Source: Compostibacillus humi (GTDB lineage: Bacteria > Bacillota > Bacilli > Bacillales > Amphibacillaceae). Taken from it: 64,000 nucleotides of DNA. Position 1 is the first letter of the stretch. Each line of letters begins with the position of its first letter. The notes beneath the pieces are model-generated. The model ran no database searches, was not told the origin of the DNA, and saw only the letters and a program-made list of their open reading frames with translations. Location of the stretch: positions 1-64,000 of the forward strand of contig NZ_BMEV01000011.1 in the NCBI RefSeq assembly GCF_014637175.1. Reading direction: 5' to 3'. Both the position numbers and the translations under genes were made by a program. This document shows positions 24,703-33,044 of the stretch, piece after piece.

Positions 24703-25863
24703 TTAATCCGTATACCACGTAATCTTTTTGACATGAACTTTCCATTTGCTCGAATTTCCATCCATTTCATAATGGGTAAATTCAAAGTTTCCCTTTTCAT
24801 CCGGATAGATTGTGTCAGGGTAAACGAACACTTCATTCGTTAAGATTTGCTTCCCCTTTTCGGTAACTATTTCATATTCGATAAGAATCGAATGGATTGG
24901 AACGGTAGCCGTGCTTTTTACTGCCCCTTTCACGATAAGATTGTTTTGTTTATCTTTGCCTAACTCTACGTTTAATAGTTCTACAGCGTCTGTTTCATTG
25001 CGCTTGCTTTCCTCTTCAGCAATCGTCAATGCCTGCTCAATGCGTTCCTGTTGAGCTGTTTCGAAGGCAACTTTTTCCTTATCAATCGTAGTTTTTAAGC
25101 TTAATAGTTTTTCCGAACTAGGTGCAAATTTTAATCCGTCTTCCACGATGAGGAGAGCGTCGTTAAACTGTTTCTCGTTTAATAGTTCACTAGCTTTGGA
25201 AAACGTATAATCGACAATTTGCTGCCGGATGGATGCGGTAATGTCTTCTGCTTTTGTCCCGATATTTTCTGCTTCCCATAACAGGACTTTCAAATCATCA
25301 ATACTCGTCTCATCGTTTAACAAATGATTGAGCTGGGCTATTTTAAATTCATGATGTTTCTCTTTAATGTGGTCAATTAATGCACTCACTGCCCGGCCAT
25401 TATAATTTTTCAGTTCATTCTCGCCTTGTGCAGCAATATCAATGGCATCTTTATACTGCTGTTTTTCAATATGCTTTTCTGCCTGTTCAAGCCTATTGGC
25501 AATTTGAAGCGCCTTGTTGGCAAACTCCATTGCGACGGCTGCCTGTTCAAAATTAGGATGATGTTCCAAAGCTTCGGCAAACAAATTCTTTGCTGAGTTG
25601 TAATCTCCTTCCAACAGCTTTTCTTCACCATCTATATATAATTCCTTCGCATGGGAAATTTTGCTTTCCAGCCAAAAGTAAGAAATACCGATAATAAATA
25701 GGGTGGAGAGAAGTACGGTGAGGGGAAAGAGCCAACCCTTAGGAGAAGGAGTTTTGCTATTGTTCCTTCTATTATTCAAATCGTCGGGCAGCTGCTTTCC
25801 ACAATGTATACAGTATAATTCTTCTTCCTTGACATAATTTCCGCAATATGGACAATGAAGCAT
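24703..25863 (-). CDS. Zinc-ribbon, membrane-anchored repeat protein with C-terminal FxLYD-like domain
   Basis: A 386-residue protein in four parts. An N-terminal cytoplasmic zinc ribbon (CPYCGNYVKEEELYCIHCGK) is followed by one membrane helix (about 47-65) and a long helical extracytoplasmic segment with TPR-like repeats (EKLLEGDYNSAKNLFAEALEHHPN, about 80-290). The C-terminal beta domain (about 300-386) resembles FxLYD domains. It is first in a two-gene unit with the PDZ-less protease, so it may recognise substrate or signal for it. TcaA-like envelope proteins share the ribbon-TM layout. Confidence 0.75.
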   Translation of the reverse strand: MLHCPYCGNYVKEEELYCIHCGKQLPDDLNNRRNNSKTPSPKGWLFPLTVLLSTLFIIGISYFWLESKISHAKELYIDGEEKLLEGDYNSAKNLFAEALEHHPNFEQAAVAMEFANKALQIANRLEQAEKHIEKQQYKDAIDIAAQGENELKNYNGRAVSALIDHIKEKHHEFKIAQLNHLLNDETSIDDLKVLLWEAENIGTKAEDITASIRQQIVDYTFSKASELLNEKQFNDALLIVEDGLKFAPSSEKLLSLKTTIDKEKVAFETAQQERIEQALTIAEEESKRNETDAVELLNVELGKDKQNNLIVKGAVKSTATVPIHSILIEYEIVTEKGKQILTNEVFVYPDTIYPDEKGNFEFTHYEMDGNSSKWKVHVKKITWYTD

Positions 25864-26066
25864 TCGGTTTCCCCCTGCAAGCTGAATTTAACAAACGTAT
25901 ATGTAAATATTTTAACATAATTTCACTTTATTTAGGTGGCTATTATGGTATATGATAGAGAGGGAAGATTATCCATTACATGTCTTCATAGTTAGAGCTT
26001 TTCATTTGCATCGGATTGAAAGCAGATGGACTAACTGTTTCTACAACAGGAAAGGAGTGCAATGAA

Positions 26067-26147
26067 ATGGAAATTCTTTTTGGTGTCCTTTGTTTTTTAA
26101 TTCTTGCCTTTAATATTGGCTCATGCATTGTTGATAATGAAAAATAA
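26067..26147 (+). CDS. Very small hydrophobic protein (26 residues), unknown
   Basis: The frame MEILFGVLCFLILAFNIGSC plus a short acidic tail is a single membrane helix. AAAGGAG lies 9 bp upstream and a strong terminator begins 27 bp after the stop. An alternative ATG 5 bp earlier opens a different 12-codon frame. No family recognised; translation is plausible but unproven. Confidence 0.45.
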   Translation: MEILFGVLCFLILAFNIGSCIVDNEK

Positions 26148-26173
26148 CAAACGGCCAATGGCACATTCACATT

Positions 26174-26208
26174 AAAAAAGCTGTCTCCATTCATGGGACA
26201 GCTTTTTT
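26174..26208. terminator. Bidirectional terminator between the small gene and signal peptidase gene
   Basis: A 12-bp perfect stem (AAAAAAGCTGTC/GACAGCTTTTTT) with A/T tails on both sides. Confidence 0.9.
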
Positions 26209-26227
26209 CTTACATATGCCAGGAATT

Positions 26228-26776
26228 TTATTTTGTAAATTCCCATTCACTAAAAGGAAAAATGATTAATTCTGATTTCCCGATTATTTCTTCTTTCGCA
26301 ATTAAACCGAGACCGTTACGGCTGTCTTTGCTAATTCCTCGATTGTCACCCATAACAAAATACTGATTATCAGGAATTACAATCGGGCCGTAATTCCCTG
26401 TTTGCTGAATGGCGTCCAGAGACAGAAAGGATTGGATGTGTTTTTTGCCGTTGATGAACAGTTCACCGTCAATAATTTCAATCGTTTCACCGGGGAGTCC
26501 TATAATGCGTTTTACGTAGTTTTTTACCGGTTTTTCGATAATGACAATATCACCCCGTTCCGGCTCGCCGAATATATAAACAAATTTATTAAAAACAACC
26601 CTTTCCCCGTGTTCCAAAGTGGGTTCCATGCTTTCTCCTTCCACAATAGAAGTAGCAAATAAAAAAGATCGTATAAAGATGGCAATAATTAAAGCAATGA
26701 CAATTGCTTTTCCCCACTCTATCCATTCATTATTGCTTTTTGTCACTGAAGACATTCCTTCCGATTTGGTATCCAT
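26228..26776 (-). CDS. Type I signal peptidase
   Basis: A 182-residue membrane protease that removes signal peptides from secreted proteins. One N-terminal anchor (about 23-42) is followed by the catalytic Ser49 in GESMEPTLEHGERV and the general-base Lys89 in YVKRIIGLPGE. The third conserved box GDNRGISKDSRNGLG is near the end. The Ser/Lys dyad and size match the SipS/T/U/V prokaryotic-type group, not the Ser/His SipW type. It is monocistronic. The ribosome site of the chosen ATG is weak; the internal ATG at codon 8 follows GGAAGGA but too closely. Confidence 0.92.
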   Translation of the reverse strand: MDTKSEGMSSVTKSNNEWIEWGKAIVIALIIAIFIRSFLFATSIVEGESMEPTLEHGERVVFNKFVYIFGEPERGDIVIIEKPVKNYVKRIIGLPGETIEIIDGELFINGKKHIQSFLSLDAIQQTGNYGPIVIPDNQYFVMGDNRGISKDSRNGLGLIAKEEIIGKSELIIFPFSEWEFTK

Positions 26777-26945
26777 GTTTATAGTAGCATAGTGTTAATG
26801 AGATGACGAATTTTTCTTTCCTTCCGATTTTTCTTGAGGAAAAGGCAGAAAAGAAAAATAATAGATAAAATTTGCTATCATTTCTATTTTTGTGTTAAAT
26901 TATACAGGAACTGTTTTGAATACCACCAATCCAACAAAGGAGGCA

Positions 26946-27122
26946 ATGAATTGTCTAATGAATGCACTCGAAAATTTATTAATCAAAATAGAGGACCTGC
27001 GAAACAAGATGACAAAAACGGCTTCAAAAAAAGGATTGACGGATTCTGAATCCTTGGCATTAAGTCAAGAATTAGACCGGTTATTAAATAAGTACGAACA
27101 GCTAAAAAAGGAAAAAAAATAA
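26946..27122 (+). CDS. Spo0E-like aspartyl-phosphate phosphatase
   Basis: A small helical-hairpin protein of about 58 residues (54 from the second ATG at 26958). It has the Spo0E family pattern IEDLRNKMTKTASKKGLTDS followed by SQELDRLLNKYEQL, in which the SxELD motif contains the catalytic Asp. Family members remove phosphate from Spo0A~P and so delay sporulation. AAAGGAGG sits only 2 bp before ATG 26946 and 14 bp before ATG 26958, so the real start is uncertain. Confidence 0.8.
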   Translation: MNCLMNALENLLIKIEDLRNKMTKTASKKGLTDSESLALSQELDRLLNKYEQLKKEKK

Positions 27123-27477
27123 GCGCTTATATCGGAAGTTTCTAATCTGTTAAATTTCCCTCTGTTTGTGCTTGGAACACCTCCTATTTCTTCCTCTCGC
27201 AAAAATTTGAGTCTGCAAAATGCGCTGACCAATTGCAATCCTGTTCCCAATGATTGCTCCTCTTGAGATGCACTTCGTATACAATTGTCAAATTTCCCGG
27301 ATTTTGATTGTGGCGAAGAAGGGGGTTTAGCCAATTGGAGCTAAAATATTTCTGCATCCATCCCAATTATTCATTCCTCCAGCTGCAAAGTTTAACAAAA
27401 TGTTCAAACAATTAAAATTCATATGACGAAATATGGCGTATAATGTACATAGAAGAATAAATGGGGAGTGCAGGAAA
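27123..27477. other. Intergenic region upstream of the FbpB-like gene
   Basis: This 355-bp stretch has no supported gene or clear repeat. A TATAAT lies at 27439-27444 upstream of the next gene, without a good -35. I searched for a Fur box near it and did not find one. Confidence 0.5.
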
Positions 27478-27633
27478 ATGAGACCAAGAATGTTAAGTTT
27501 TGAACAATTAGTAAGACAAAATAAACAAGAATTAATGCGAGACGAAGATACAATTCGGAAGATTGAATTAAGGCTGGAAAACAAATTGCAAAAATATGCT
27601 GAAGAAAAAGAAGAACAGGCGGTACGATATTGA
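27478..27633 (+). CDS. FbpB-like small basic protein
   Basis: A 51-residue charged helical protein, MRPRMLSFEQLVRQNKQELM, then IRKIELRLENKLQKYA. The SFEQLVxxNKxELxRD pattern is that of B. subtilis FbpB, a Fur-regulated RNA-chaperone-like protein that helps the small RNA FsrA under iron limitation. GGGGAG lies 9 bp before the ATG. Iron control is not supported by a visible Fur box, so function is by resemblance only. Confidence 0.7.
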   Translation: MRPRMLSFEQLVRQNKQELMRDEDTIRKIELRLENKLQKYAEEKEEQAVRY

Positions 27634-27637
27634 AGAC

Positions 27638-27667
27638 AAAAAGTGTCCAAATGGAAGGACACTTTTT
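27638..27667. terminator. Bidirectional terminator, FbpB-like / EamA transporter
   Basis: An 11-bp stem (AAAAAGTGTCC/GGACACTTTTT) flanked by A and T tails. Confidence 0.9.
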
Positions 27668-27679
27668 TATTAGAGAAAA

Positions 27680-28579
27680 TTAAGCTGATTTCGGAAGCCT
27701 TTTTTTTCTGTTTTCCTGGTTCTGGATAAGAAATACGGCACTAATGATGAAGACCATTCCGATAAGCTGAATGAAAGTGAAGCTTTCCTGAAAGACGAAG
27801 ACCCCGATTACCGTTGCCACTACCGGTTCAATCGTTGATAATATGGAAGCCTTCGAAGCTTCGGTTTTCTCAAGACCGTAGGTATAAATAATGTATGCGA
27901 GTGCGGTTGGCAATAAACCAAGGCCGAAACTAAAAAGGAGGACTTCCGGCTGCCAGAAGAGATAGGCTTTTTCTTTAAAAGGGAAAAAGGGCGTGAGTGA
28001 AATGGCAGCAATAATAAATGTAAAAGTTGTGATTTGCATGCTTGAATAGGTTCTTAAGGCAATTTTGCTAAAAATGCTGTACAGTGCATAGCCAAGTCCG
28101 GAGCCAAGGCCAATAAAAATGCTTATCCATGGCAATGAATCCAAATCACCAGGAAATAGTCCGACGACGAGACAAGTACCGATGAATGTAATCGTTAAGG
28201 CAAAAAGTTTATTTTTCGTAACCGGCTCCTGAAAAAGAAAATAAGAAAATATGGTTACGAAAGCCGGTGCGGTATACAATAGCGCTGTGGCAACCGGAAT
28301 AGTGGAAATTTCTATCGATTTAAAAAGACAAAAATTAAAAAAGATAATGCTGAAAATACCTGTGCCTATAAATAACCGGAGATCTTTCCATCGATAGATT
28401 CGCAAACTCTTCCGCGAACGGATAAATAAAAAAGCTGTAAGTATGAATGCGCTTATCCATGCCCGAAAGGTTACTACCTCCATTGGAGTCATTCCGAATT
28501 CGTATAAGTTCCTCACATACCAGCCAATCGTTCCCCAAAGTGCTGCTCCTGCAATGATACACAAAAACGCCCGGTTCAA
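27680..28579 (-). CDS. EamA-family drug/metabolite transporter (DMT)
   Basis: A 299-residue protein with ten membrane helices forming two EamA repeats (about 8-140 and 155-290). Typical repeat-end sequences are visible, such as ATALLYTAPAFVTIFSYFLFQEP and ASILSTIEPVVATVIGVFVFQE. The first repeat contains WGTIGWYVRNLYEFGMTPME. I chose the TTG start behind GGTAGGAG; the longer frame upstream to 28699 lacks a ribosome site and adds an unrelated hydrophobic head. Exported substrate unknown. Confidence 0.85.
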   Translation of the reverse strand: MNRAFLCIIAGAALWGTIGWYVRNLYEFGMTPMEVVTFRAWISAFILTAFLFIRSRKSLRIYRWKDLRLFIGTGIFSIIFFNFCLFKSIEISTIPVATALLYTAPAFVTIFSYFLFQEPVTKNKLFALTITFIGTCLVVGLFPGDLDSLPWISIFIGLGSGLGYALYSIFSKIALRTYSSMQITTFTFIIAAISLTPFFPFKEKAYLFWQPEVLLFSFGLGLLPTALAYIIYTYGLEKTEASKASILSTIEPVVATVIGVFVFQESFTFIQLIGMVFIISAVFLIQNQENRKKRLPKSA

Positions 28580-28697
28580 TCTGTATCTCCTACCTTTCGA
28601 AGCAATTATACCAAATTTTCGAAAATTAAAAAGCAAAAAACGGTATAAGAAAAATGTAATTCGGCTAATATGGTAAAAAAGGAGGGGGACTGGCAGC

Positions 28698-29039
28698 ATG
28701 GGATTATTATTATTTCAGTTTCCTTATATTGCGCTTTTCGGAACCGAAGTGCGATATGAATATGCACTTATAGTGACCATTGCAACACTTGTCAGTTATT
28801 TTATCGTTTCATCCTTCGTAAAATGGCTAATATCCTTGCAGTCTGAGCGGCTAATAAGTTATTTGTTTTCAAGTTTCATTATAATGTTAGCCCTATTCAG
28901 CATCCCGGCTTTTTTCGATGTTCAGCCGGGAAAAGTAATGCCATTGTTTATCTTGACTTTGCAAATTTTGGCATTGTATGGAATGGTGTTGGTTCTCTTT
29001 AATAGCCTTCGCCATCTCTACTATTATTTCAAAAAATAA
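28698..29039 (+). CDS. Hypothetical membrane protein
   Basis: A 113-residue protein with three to four membrane helices, beginning MGLLLFQFPYIALFGTEVRY and ending with a short basic tail (HLYYYFKK). AAAAAGGAGGGGG precedes the ATG. No family is recognised. It is monocistronic, with a terminator shared with ykyB. Confidence 0.7.
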   Translation: MGLLLFQFPYIALFGTEVRYEYALIVTIATLVSYFIVSSFVKWLISLQSERLISYLFSSFIIMLALFSIPAFFDVQPGKVMPLFILTLQILALYGMVLVLFNSLRHLYYYFKK

Positions 29040-29052
29040 TTTTAAATAAAGA

Positions 29053-29083
29053 AAAGAAGCTTTTAAAAAAGCTTCTTTCTTTC
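29053..29083. terminator. Bidirectional terminator, hypothetical / ykyB
   Basis: A 12-bp stem (AAAGAAGCTTTT/AAAAGCTTCTTT). The right arm runs into the ykyB 3' end. Confidence 0.75.
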
Positions 29084-29554
29084 GTATTTAAACGTATTTC
29101 TTCGCGACCAGTTCATTTTTCCTAATGAGGAAGGGGTGTAATAGGATGATGAAAAAGATCTCCGATTCCCAGGTGGTTTGTGGTCGTTTTTCCAATTCAT
29201 ATATTTATAAATGATTCGCTTTGCCTGAGATAAGGACATTTTCGTTTGGGGATTCCGGTAATTTTGATCCAATTCACCTAAATGTTCCAGTTGTTTGAAG
29301 TCTTCTTTTGTTGGGGGAATGTGAAAGTAATATTCATCCACCTGCACAAGTAAAGTAGAATGTTGATTGCTGAATTTTGGATGATCGGAAAAATGCAGAC
29401 CTATTTTTTTTGCCCGATTTTCTTTTAATAGTTTATGAATTGTTTCCTTTTTAATATAGTATAAATGCTGTGGTTCAGGAGCGGTTTTCGCATGTCGGTT
29501 AACCGTATATAACGCCTGTGCTAATTCTTTTAGCGGAGTGTCTGAATCCATCAT
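29063..29554 (-). CDS. ykyB: YkyB-like protein
   Basis: A 163-residue protein matching B. subtilis YkyB over AQALYTVNRHAKTAPEPQHL, LLKENRAKKIGLHFSDHPKFS and the YYFHIPPTKEDF segment. The C-terminal 40 residues are basic and Ser-rich (PPGNRRSFSSSYYTPSS). The function of the family is unknown. AAAGGAGGAG precedes two adjacent ATGs; the first is taken. Confidence 0.88.
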   Translation of the reverse strand: MMDSDTPLKELAQALYTVNRHAKTAPEPQHLYYIKKETIHKLLKENRAKKIGLHFSDHPKFSNQHSTLLVQVDEYYFHIPPTKEDFKQLEHLGELDQNYRNPQTKMSLSQAKRIIYKYMNWKNDHKPPGNRRSFSSSYYTPSSLGKMNWSRRNTFKYERKKLF

Positions 29555-29710
29555 GCTCCTCCTTTCGATAAATCGGCTGCTTCTATTGCTAAAGTTTACA
29601 CTTTTAAATTATGGATGGTGATTGACATATTTTGGTTTCATTCATTATCGTACCGTAAAGCCTGTCCAAGTTCAAGAAAAATCATAATGCCGCTGGATGG
29701 ACAAACTTAT

Positions 29711-29749
29711 AAGAAAAAAGAAGTTCCAATCCCTGTCCGAATTGGAACT
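29711..29749 (-). terminator. Terminator of the sco1 gene
   Basis: An AGTTCCAAT/ATTGGAACT stem, followed on the minus strand by TTCTTTTTTCTT. Confidence 0.85.
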
Positions 29750-29760
29750 CTTTCTTATTG

Positions 29761-30330
29761 TTACTGTACTTTTTTCAGATCCGAAATAATCGATTTCATA
29801 TTATCAGAGATTGTACCGTTATAAGACTTAATTACTTCACCTTCAGGACTGACTAAGAAAAAGGAGGTGCCATGGGTCACTTGGTTTGTCCCTTCAGGCG
29901 GTTCTGCGAGTATACTTTTGAATGTTTTAATGGAAAGTTCTTTAATCGTATCAAAATCATAGCCCGTCAGAAAATTCCAGTTGGAAAAATCTGCCTTGTA
30001 GCTTTCACCGTATGCTTTCAATATTTCCGGGGTATCAAAATCCGGATCAACGCTGAAGGAGACTAATTGGGCGTCGATTCCTTCCTCTTTCATCATTTCT
30101 TGCAATTTTGCCATATTAGCTGTCATTGGCAGACAGACGTCAGTACAATTCGTAAAGATAAAATCGGCAATCCACCATTCTCCTTCTAAATCTTTTAAGC
30201 CAAAACTTTCCCCTTCCTGATTCACAAATTCAAACTCCGGCACTTCTTCGGACATCGTCGTTTCGATCGGATACCCGCCGCATGCAGAAAGAATGATACT
30301 TAAGCCGATGAGCAGGAATAGTTGTCTCAT
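29761..30330 (-). CDS. Sco1/SenC copper-binding lipoprotein
   Basis: A 189-residue membrane lipoprotein (lipobox ILSAC, Cys17) with a thioredoxin fold. The copper ligands are Cys62 and Cys66 in TNCTDVCLPMT and His153 in QVTHGTSFF. Sco proteins metallate the CuA centre of cytochrome oxidase subunit II, encoded as CtaC at 56622. It corresponds to B. subtilis YpmQ/BsSco. The ATG at 30330 follows AAAAAGGAG; the longer upstream frame has no ribosome site. Confidence 0.93.
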   Translation of the reverse strand: MRQLFLLIGLSIILSACGGYPIETTMSEEVPEFEFVNQEGESFGLKDLEGEWWIADFIFTNCTDVCLPMTANMAKLQEMMKEEGIDAQLVSFSVDPDFDTPEILKAYGESYKADFSNWNFLTGYDFDTIKELSIKTFKSILAEPPEGTNQVTHGTSFFLVSPEGEVIKSYNGTISDNMKSIISDLKKVQ

Positions 30331-30457
30331 GTGAATGCTCCTTTTTACGTATATTGTTTCCAATTTAAGTATAACATTACAGCGGAGATTTGCCAGAAAA
30401 GGAGACAGGGTATGTTGTGAAAACTTTATGACAAATGTTCCTCGATGTGAAGGGCTG

Positions 30458-30497
30458 CAAAAATAGAGCTTTTCCAAAACATTTAAAGGAAAAGCTC
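30458..30497 (-). terminator. Terminator of the Tyr/Pro-rich protein gene
   Basis: A 10-bp stem (GAGCTTTTCC/GGAAAAGCTC), then TATTTTTG on the minus strand. Confidence 0.85.
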
Positions 30498-30507
30498 TCA
30501 TGTCCAG

Positions 30508-30708
30508 TTAGGAATAGTAGTTATAAGAATAGGTCGGATAAGGATAATACGGATAAACCGGAGGGTACGTATAAGGATAATATGGATACGGCTGAAACGC
30601 ATTATATAGAAGCGGACCCAAAACTAATCCAGTTAAAAATGGCACGACCGGAAATACCCGCTGATTATCTCCGAAATAAGAGGGATAAATCGGATATTGC
30701 TCGTTCAT
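30508..30708 (-). CDS. Tyrosine/proline-rich small protein, probably spore-associated
   Basis: A 66-residue protein. A polar head (MNEQYPIYPSYFGDNQRV) is followed by a short hydrophobic segment (FPVVPFLTGLVLGPLLY) and a tail of repeated YPY/YPP units (about 20 Tyr and Pro in the last 30 residues). Such proteins are common in Bacillaceae and resemble coat or inner-membrane spore proteins. A coat role is a guess from composition. Confidence 0.7.
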   Translation of the reverse strand: MNEQYPIYPSYFGDNQRVFPVVPFLTGLVLGPLLYNAFQPYPYYPYTYPPVYPYYPYPTYSYNYYS

Positions 30709-30782
30709 ATCAAAACTCTCTCCTCTTCACATTAATTTATTCTACATTGTATGCGATTCGTTTTTGAATAGAGCCTGGACAT

Positions 30783-31634
30783 TTACCGTGAAGATTTAAG
30801 CTGATATACATGAATTTCCGGCTGACAGAACAGCCGGTATGGAAGTCTTGTTGTTCCAATGCCGCTGTTTACAAATAACGTAAAGTTTGGGTTGAGGACA
30901 AATTTGCCCCGAACGTATTTTTCTGCCATCAGCGGAGTATATACATGACCGATAAAAGGAAGGCGAATTTGCCCGCCGTGACTATGGCCAGACAGCTGGA
31001 CATCGACAGTATAATGTACAGCTTTGTCGGCAAGATCCGGCTCATGGGCAAGCAAAATGGTAAAATCATTTTCACTTACAGAACGAAGGGTATGCTCAAA
31101 ATCTGGTTTCCCAAGCATTCCGTCATCAATTCCTGCAAGAATTAATTTTTCCCGTTCCCTTTGAATGACAGTATGACTGTTTTGTAAAAGGACAAAACCG
31201 GAATTATCCATGCATTGGCGGATAATTTCTGTTCCGTAGCCGCCATGGTCATGGTTGCCATAAATCCAATATTTCCCATCCTTCGCCGTCAGCATCGACA
31301 ATGCTTCCTGCAATCGGCCATAGTCATGGAACTTGTTTGGATTATCGACGAGATCTCCGGTAAATACAATCATATCAGGTTCTTGGGCATTGATGAGATG
31401 AATCAATTCATGCAGCTGGTCAATGGAATAGTGGAAGCCGACATGGGTATCGGAAAATTGGATAATCGTGTAATTGTCAAATTGCCGGGCAATTTTATCA
31501 GAAAAAATTTTTTCTTTCCGGATTTCAATTAGTGATGGTTCAATTTCCCGCGCATATAAATATCCTCCGCTCCCGATGCCGAGAAGTACAAACAAACTGG
31601 TTAATCCTTTTTTTAGGAAGGAACGTCGATTCAT
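30783..31634 (-). CDS. ykuE: YkuE-like metallophosphoesterase with Tat signal
   Basis: A 283-residue calcineurin-like phosphoesterase. It begins NRRSFLKKG, a twin-arginine export motif, followed by a hydrophobic stretch. The metal-binding motifs are complete: FSDTHVG, GDLVDN, GNHDHGG, LLAHEPDL and SGHSHGGQ. B. subtilis YkuE is a Tat-dependent cell-wall protein, and its physiological substrate is not settled. The context (darB, ykuS and ykuV next) matches the B. subtilis yku region. Confidence 0.9.
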   Translation of the reverse strand: MNRRSFLKKGLTSLFVLLGIGSGGYLYAREIEPSLIEIRKEKIFSDKIARQFDNYTIIQFSDTHVGFHYSIDQLHELIHLINAQEPDMIVFTGDLVDNPNKFHDYGRLQEALSMLTAKDGKYWIYGNHDHGGYGTEIIRQCMDNSGFVLLQNSHTVIQREREKLILAGIDDGMLGKPDFEHTLRSVSENDFTILLAHEPDLADKAVHYTVDVQLSGHSHGGQIRLPFIGHVYTPLMAEKYVRGKFVLNPNFTLFVNSGIGTTRLPYRLFCQPEIHVYQLKSSR

Positions 31635-32047
31635 CTATGTCAAACCTCTCTCCGGTATCTTTTTTTGTTGAAAAATGGAATCTTTATTGGCGAAATATGC
31701 ACCCGTGTATAGAATTTTCATCTTCAAGACATATTTTACGAATGGATAAGACATGATGGAGTTTAAATCTGCTTGCAGCCTTGAAATATGTATTTGCCGA
31801 TGAGATATAAGAACTATATGGGATTGTATTCATTAGTGATACTGAGCAACTTTCGTTTGCTCTAATAACATCCTAACATGTTCAGCTTCCGCGGAATAAT
31901 AATATATATGTTTTTTTGACTTTTTTTCACGGGAAGCTAACCGTTTTGATCGGGAAATCAAATGTTATGATTTAAACCGATTTCATGATAAACTTAAATT
32001 AAAGAAAACGTGTGTGTTATAAAGTTCTTTTAAAGGGGAGTAATACG
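31635..32047. other. Divergent intergenic region, ykuE / darB
   Basis: 413 bp, AT-rich. A possible darB promoter is TTTTGA, 16 bp, TATGAT ending about 70 bp before the start. No gene, RNA or strong repeat is seen. Confidence 0.45.
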
Positions 32048-32503
32048 ATGAGCATGATTCAAGAAAATAAGCAGCTCACAGAGATTTCTGTAGGTGAGCT
32101 GATGATTCCCTCTGAAAAAGTTGCCCATGTACAAGTGAACAACCCGTTAGAGCATGCTTTATTAGTGCTGGTGAAATCCGGATACTCCGCAGTTCCGGTA
32201 TTGGACGCTTCGTATAAATTAACTGGAATAATCGGAAAAACGATGATCTTAAATAACATACTAGGTTTGGAAAGAATCGAAACCGAAAAACTATCCGAAT
32301 TGAAAGTGGAAGAAGTAATGAAGCGGGACATTCCTACGTTAACGAAGGATGATAATGTTTTAGATGGTTTAAATGCGGTAATTAATAATACCTTCGTCTG
32401 TGTAGTCGACCCGGATGGCTATTTTGACGGAATTTTAACCCGCAGAGCCATTTTAAAGCTATTAAAAAAGGAAATATATACTTCGAAATGGTTCAAAAAA
32501 TAA
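32048..32503 (+). CDS. darB: CBS-domain c-di-AMP-binding regulator DarB (YkuL)
   Basis: A 151-residue protein made of two CBS motifs: VGELMIPSEKVAHVQVNN...YSAVPVLDASYKLTGIIG and VEEVMKRDIPTLTKDDN...FVCVVDPDGYFDGILTRR. It aligns throughout with B. subtilis DarB (YkuL). In the apo form DarB is known to bind and stimulate the (p)ppGpp synthetase Rel and pyruvate carboxylase; c-di-AMP blocks this. Pyruvate carboxylase is encoded in this same window. AAAGGGGAG precedes the ATG. Confidence 0.9.
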   Translation: MSMIQENKQLTEISVGELMIPSEKVAHVQVNNPLEHALLVLVKSGYSAVPVLDASYKLTGIIGKTMILNNILGLERIETEKLSELKVEEVMKRDIPTLTKDDNVLDGLNAVINNTFVCVVDPDGYFDGILTRRAILKLLKKEIYTSKWFKK

Positions 32504-32621
32504 AGCCGATATTTTCTTTTCTTTTCCTCACTTACTATTCTCATTGGATGATACATCATCTTCAAAGTTAAGTCGTGATTCCCATTTGTTTATTTGCATA
32601 TATTATTTGCTAATGGTGAAA

Positions 32622-32645
32622 CTACATATGTAACAACATATGTAG
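32622..32645 (+). promoter_or_regulatory. Hairpin abutting the ykuS ribosome site
   Basis: A perfect 10-bp stem (CTACATATGT/ACATATGTAG, loop AACA) ends directly at the AGGAGG of ykuS. It could modulate translation initiation or mRNA stability. Confidence 0.6.
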
Positions 32646-32660
32646 AGGAGGATTAGCAAA

Positions 32661-32903
32661 TTGGCTCGAATTGGGGTAGAAGAATCGCTGACCCACGTAA
32701 AACAGGTATTAATAGAAATGGGTCATGAAGTCGTTGATTTACGGTCGGAAAGTGATGCAGCAGGGTGTGACTGTTGCATTGTTACGGGTATGGATGAAAA
32801 TGTAATGGGAATTCAAGATGCGAGCATAGGCGGTCCGGTTATTAATGCACACGGATATAGTGCAGAGGCGATTTGTCAAATGGTCGATGAAAAATTAAGC
32901 TAG
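32661..32903 (+). CDS. ykuS: YkuS / UPF0180 family protein
   Basis: An 80-residue soluble protein, [20 protein letters not shown] with the family's [18 protein letters not shown] segment. TTG start, AGGAGG 9 bp upstream. The family is restricted to spore formers and has no assigned function. Own terminator. Confidence 0.88.
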   Translation: MARIGVEESLTHVKQVLIEMGHEVVDLRSESDAAGCDCCIVTGMDENVMGIQDASIGGPVINAHGYSAEAICQMVDEKLS

Positions 32904-32912
32904 AACAGAAAC

Positions 32913-32944
32913 AAAGACTTCTTCAGCTGAAGAAGTCTTTTTCC
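32913..32944 (+). terminator. Terminator of ykuS
   Basis: A 28-bp perfect palindrome (AAAGACTTCTTCAG and its complement) followed by TTCC. Confidence 0.88.
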
Positions 32945-33044
32945 TTTCGGGAGAGCACGGTTTGCAAAATTATAAGAAGTTTTGTTCCCTATTTTTAAAT
33001 ATATTCATATATAGATTGTAGAAAAATTTTTAGGGGGATAAAGG

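Noticed and set aside
27123-27420. Possible decayed gene upstream of the FbpB-like peptide
   Set aside because: Minus-strand frames of 60-89 codons exist but show no recognisable motif, no ribosome site and inconsistent composition.
27400-27477. Fur box upstream of the FbpB-like gene
   Set aside because: No 7-1-7 TGATAAT-type inverted repeat could be placed. Only AT-rich sequence and a TATAAT are present.
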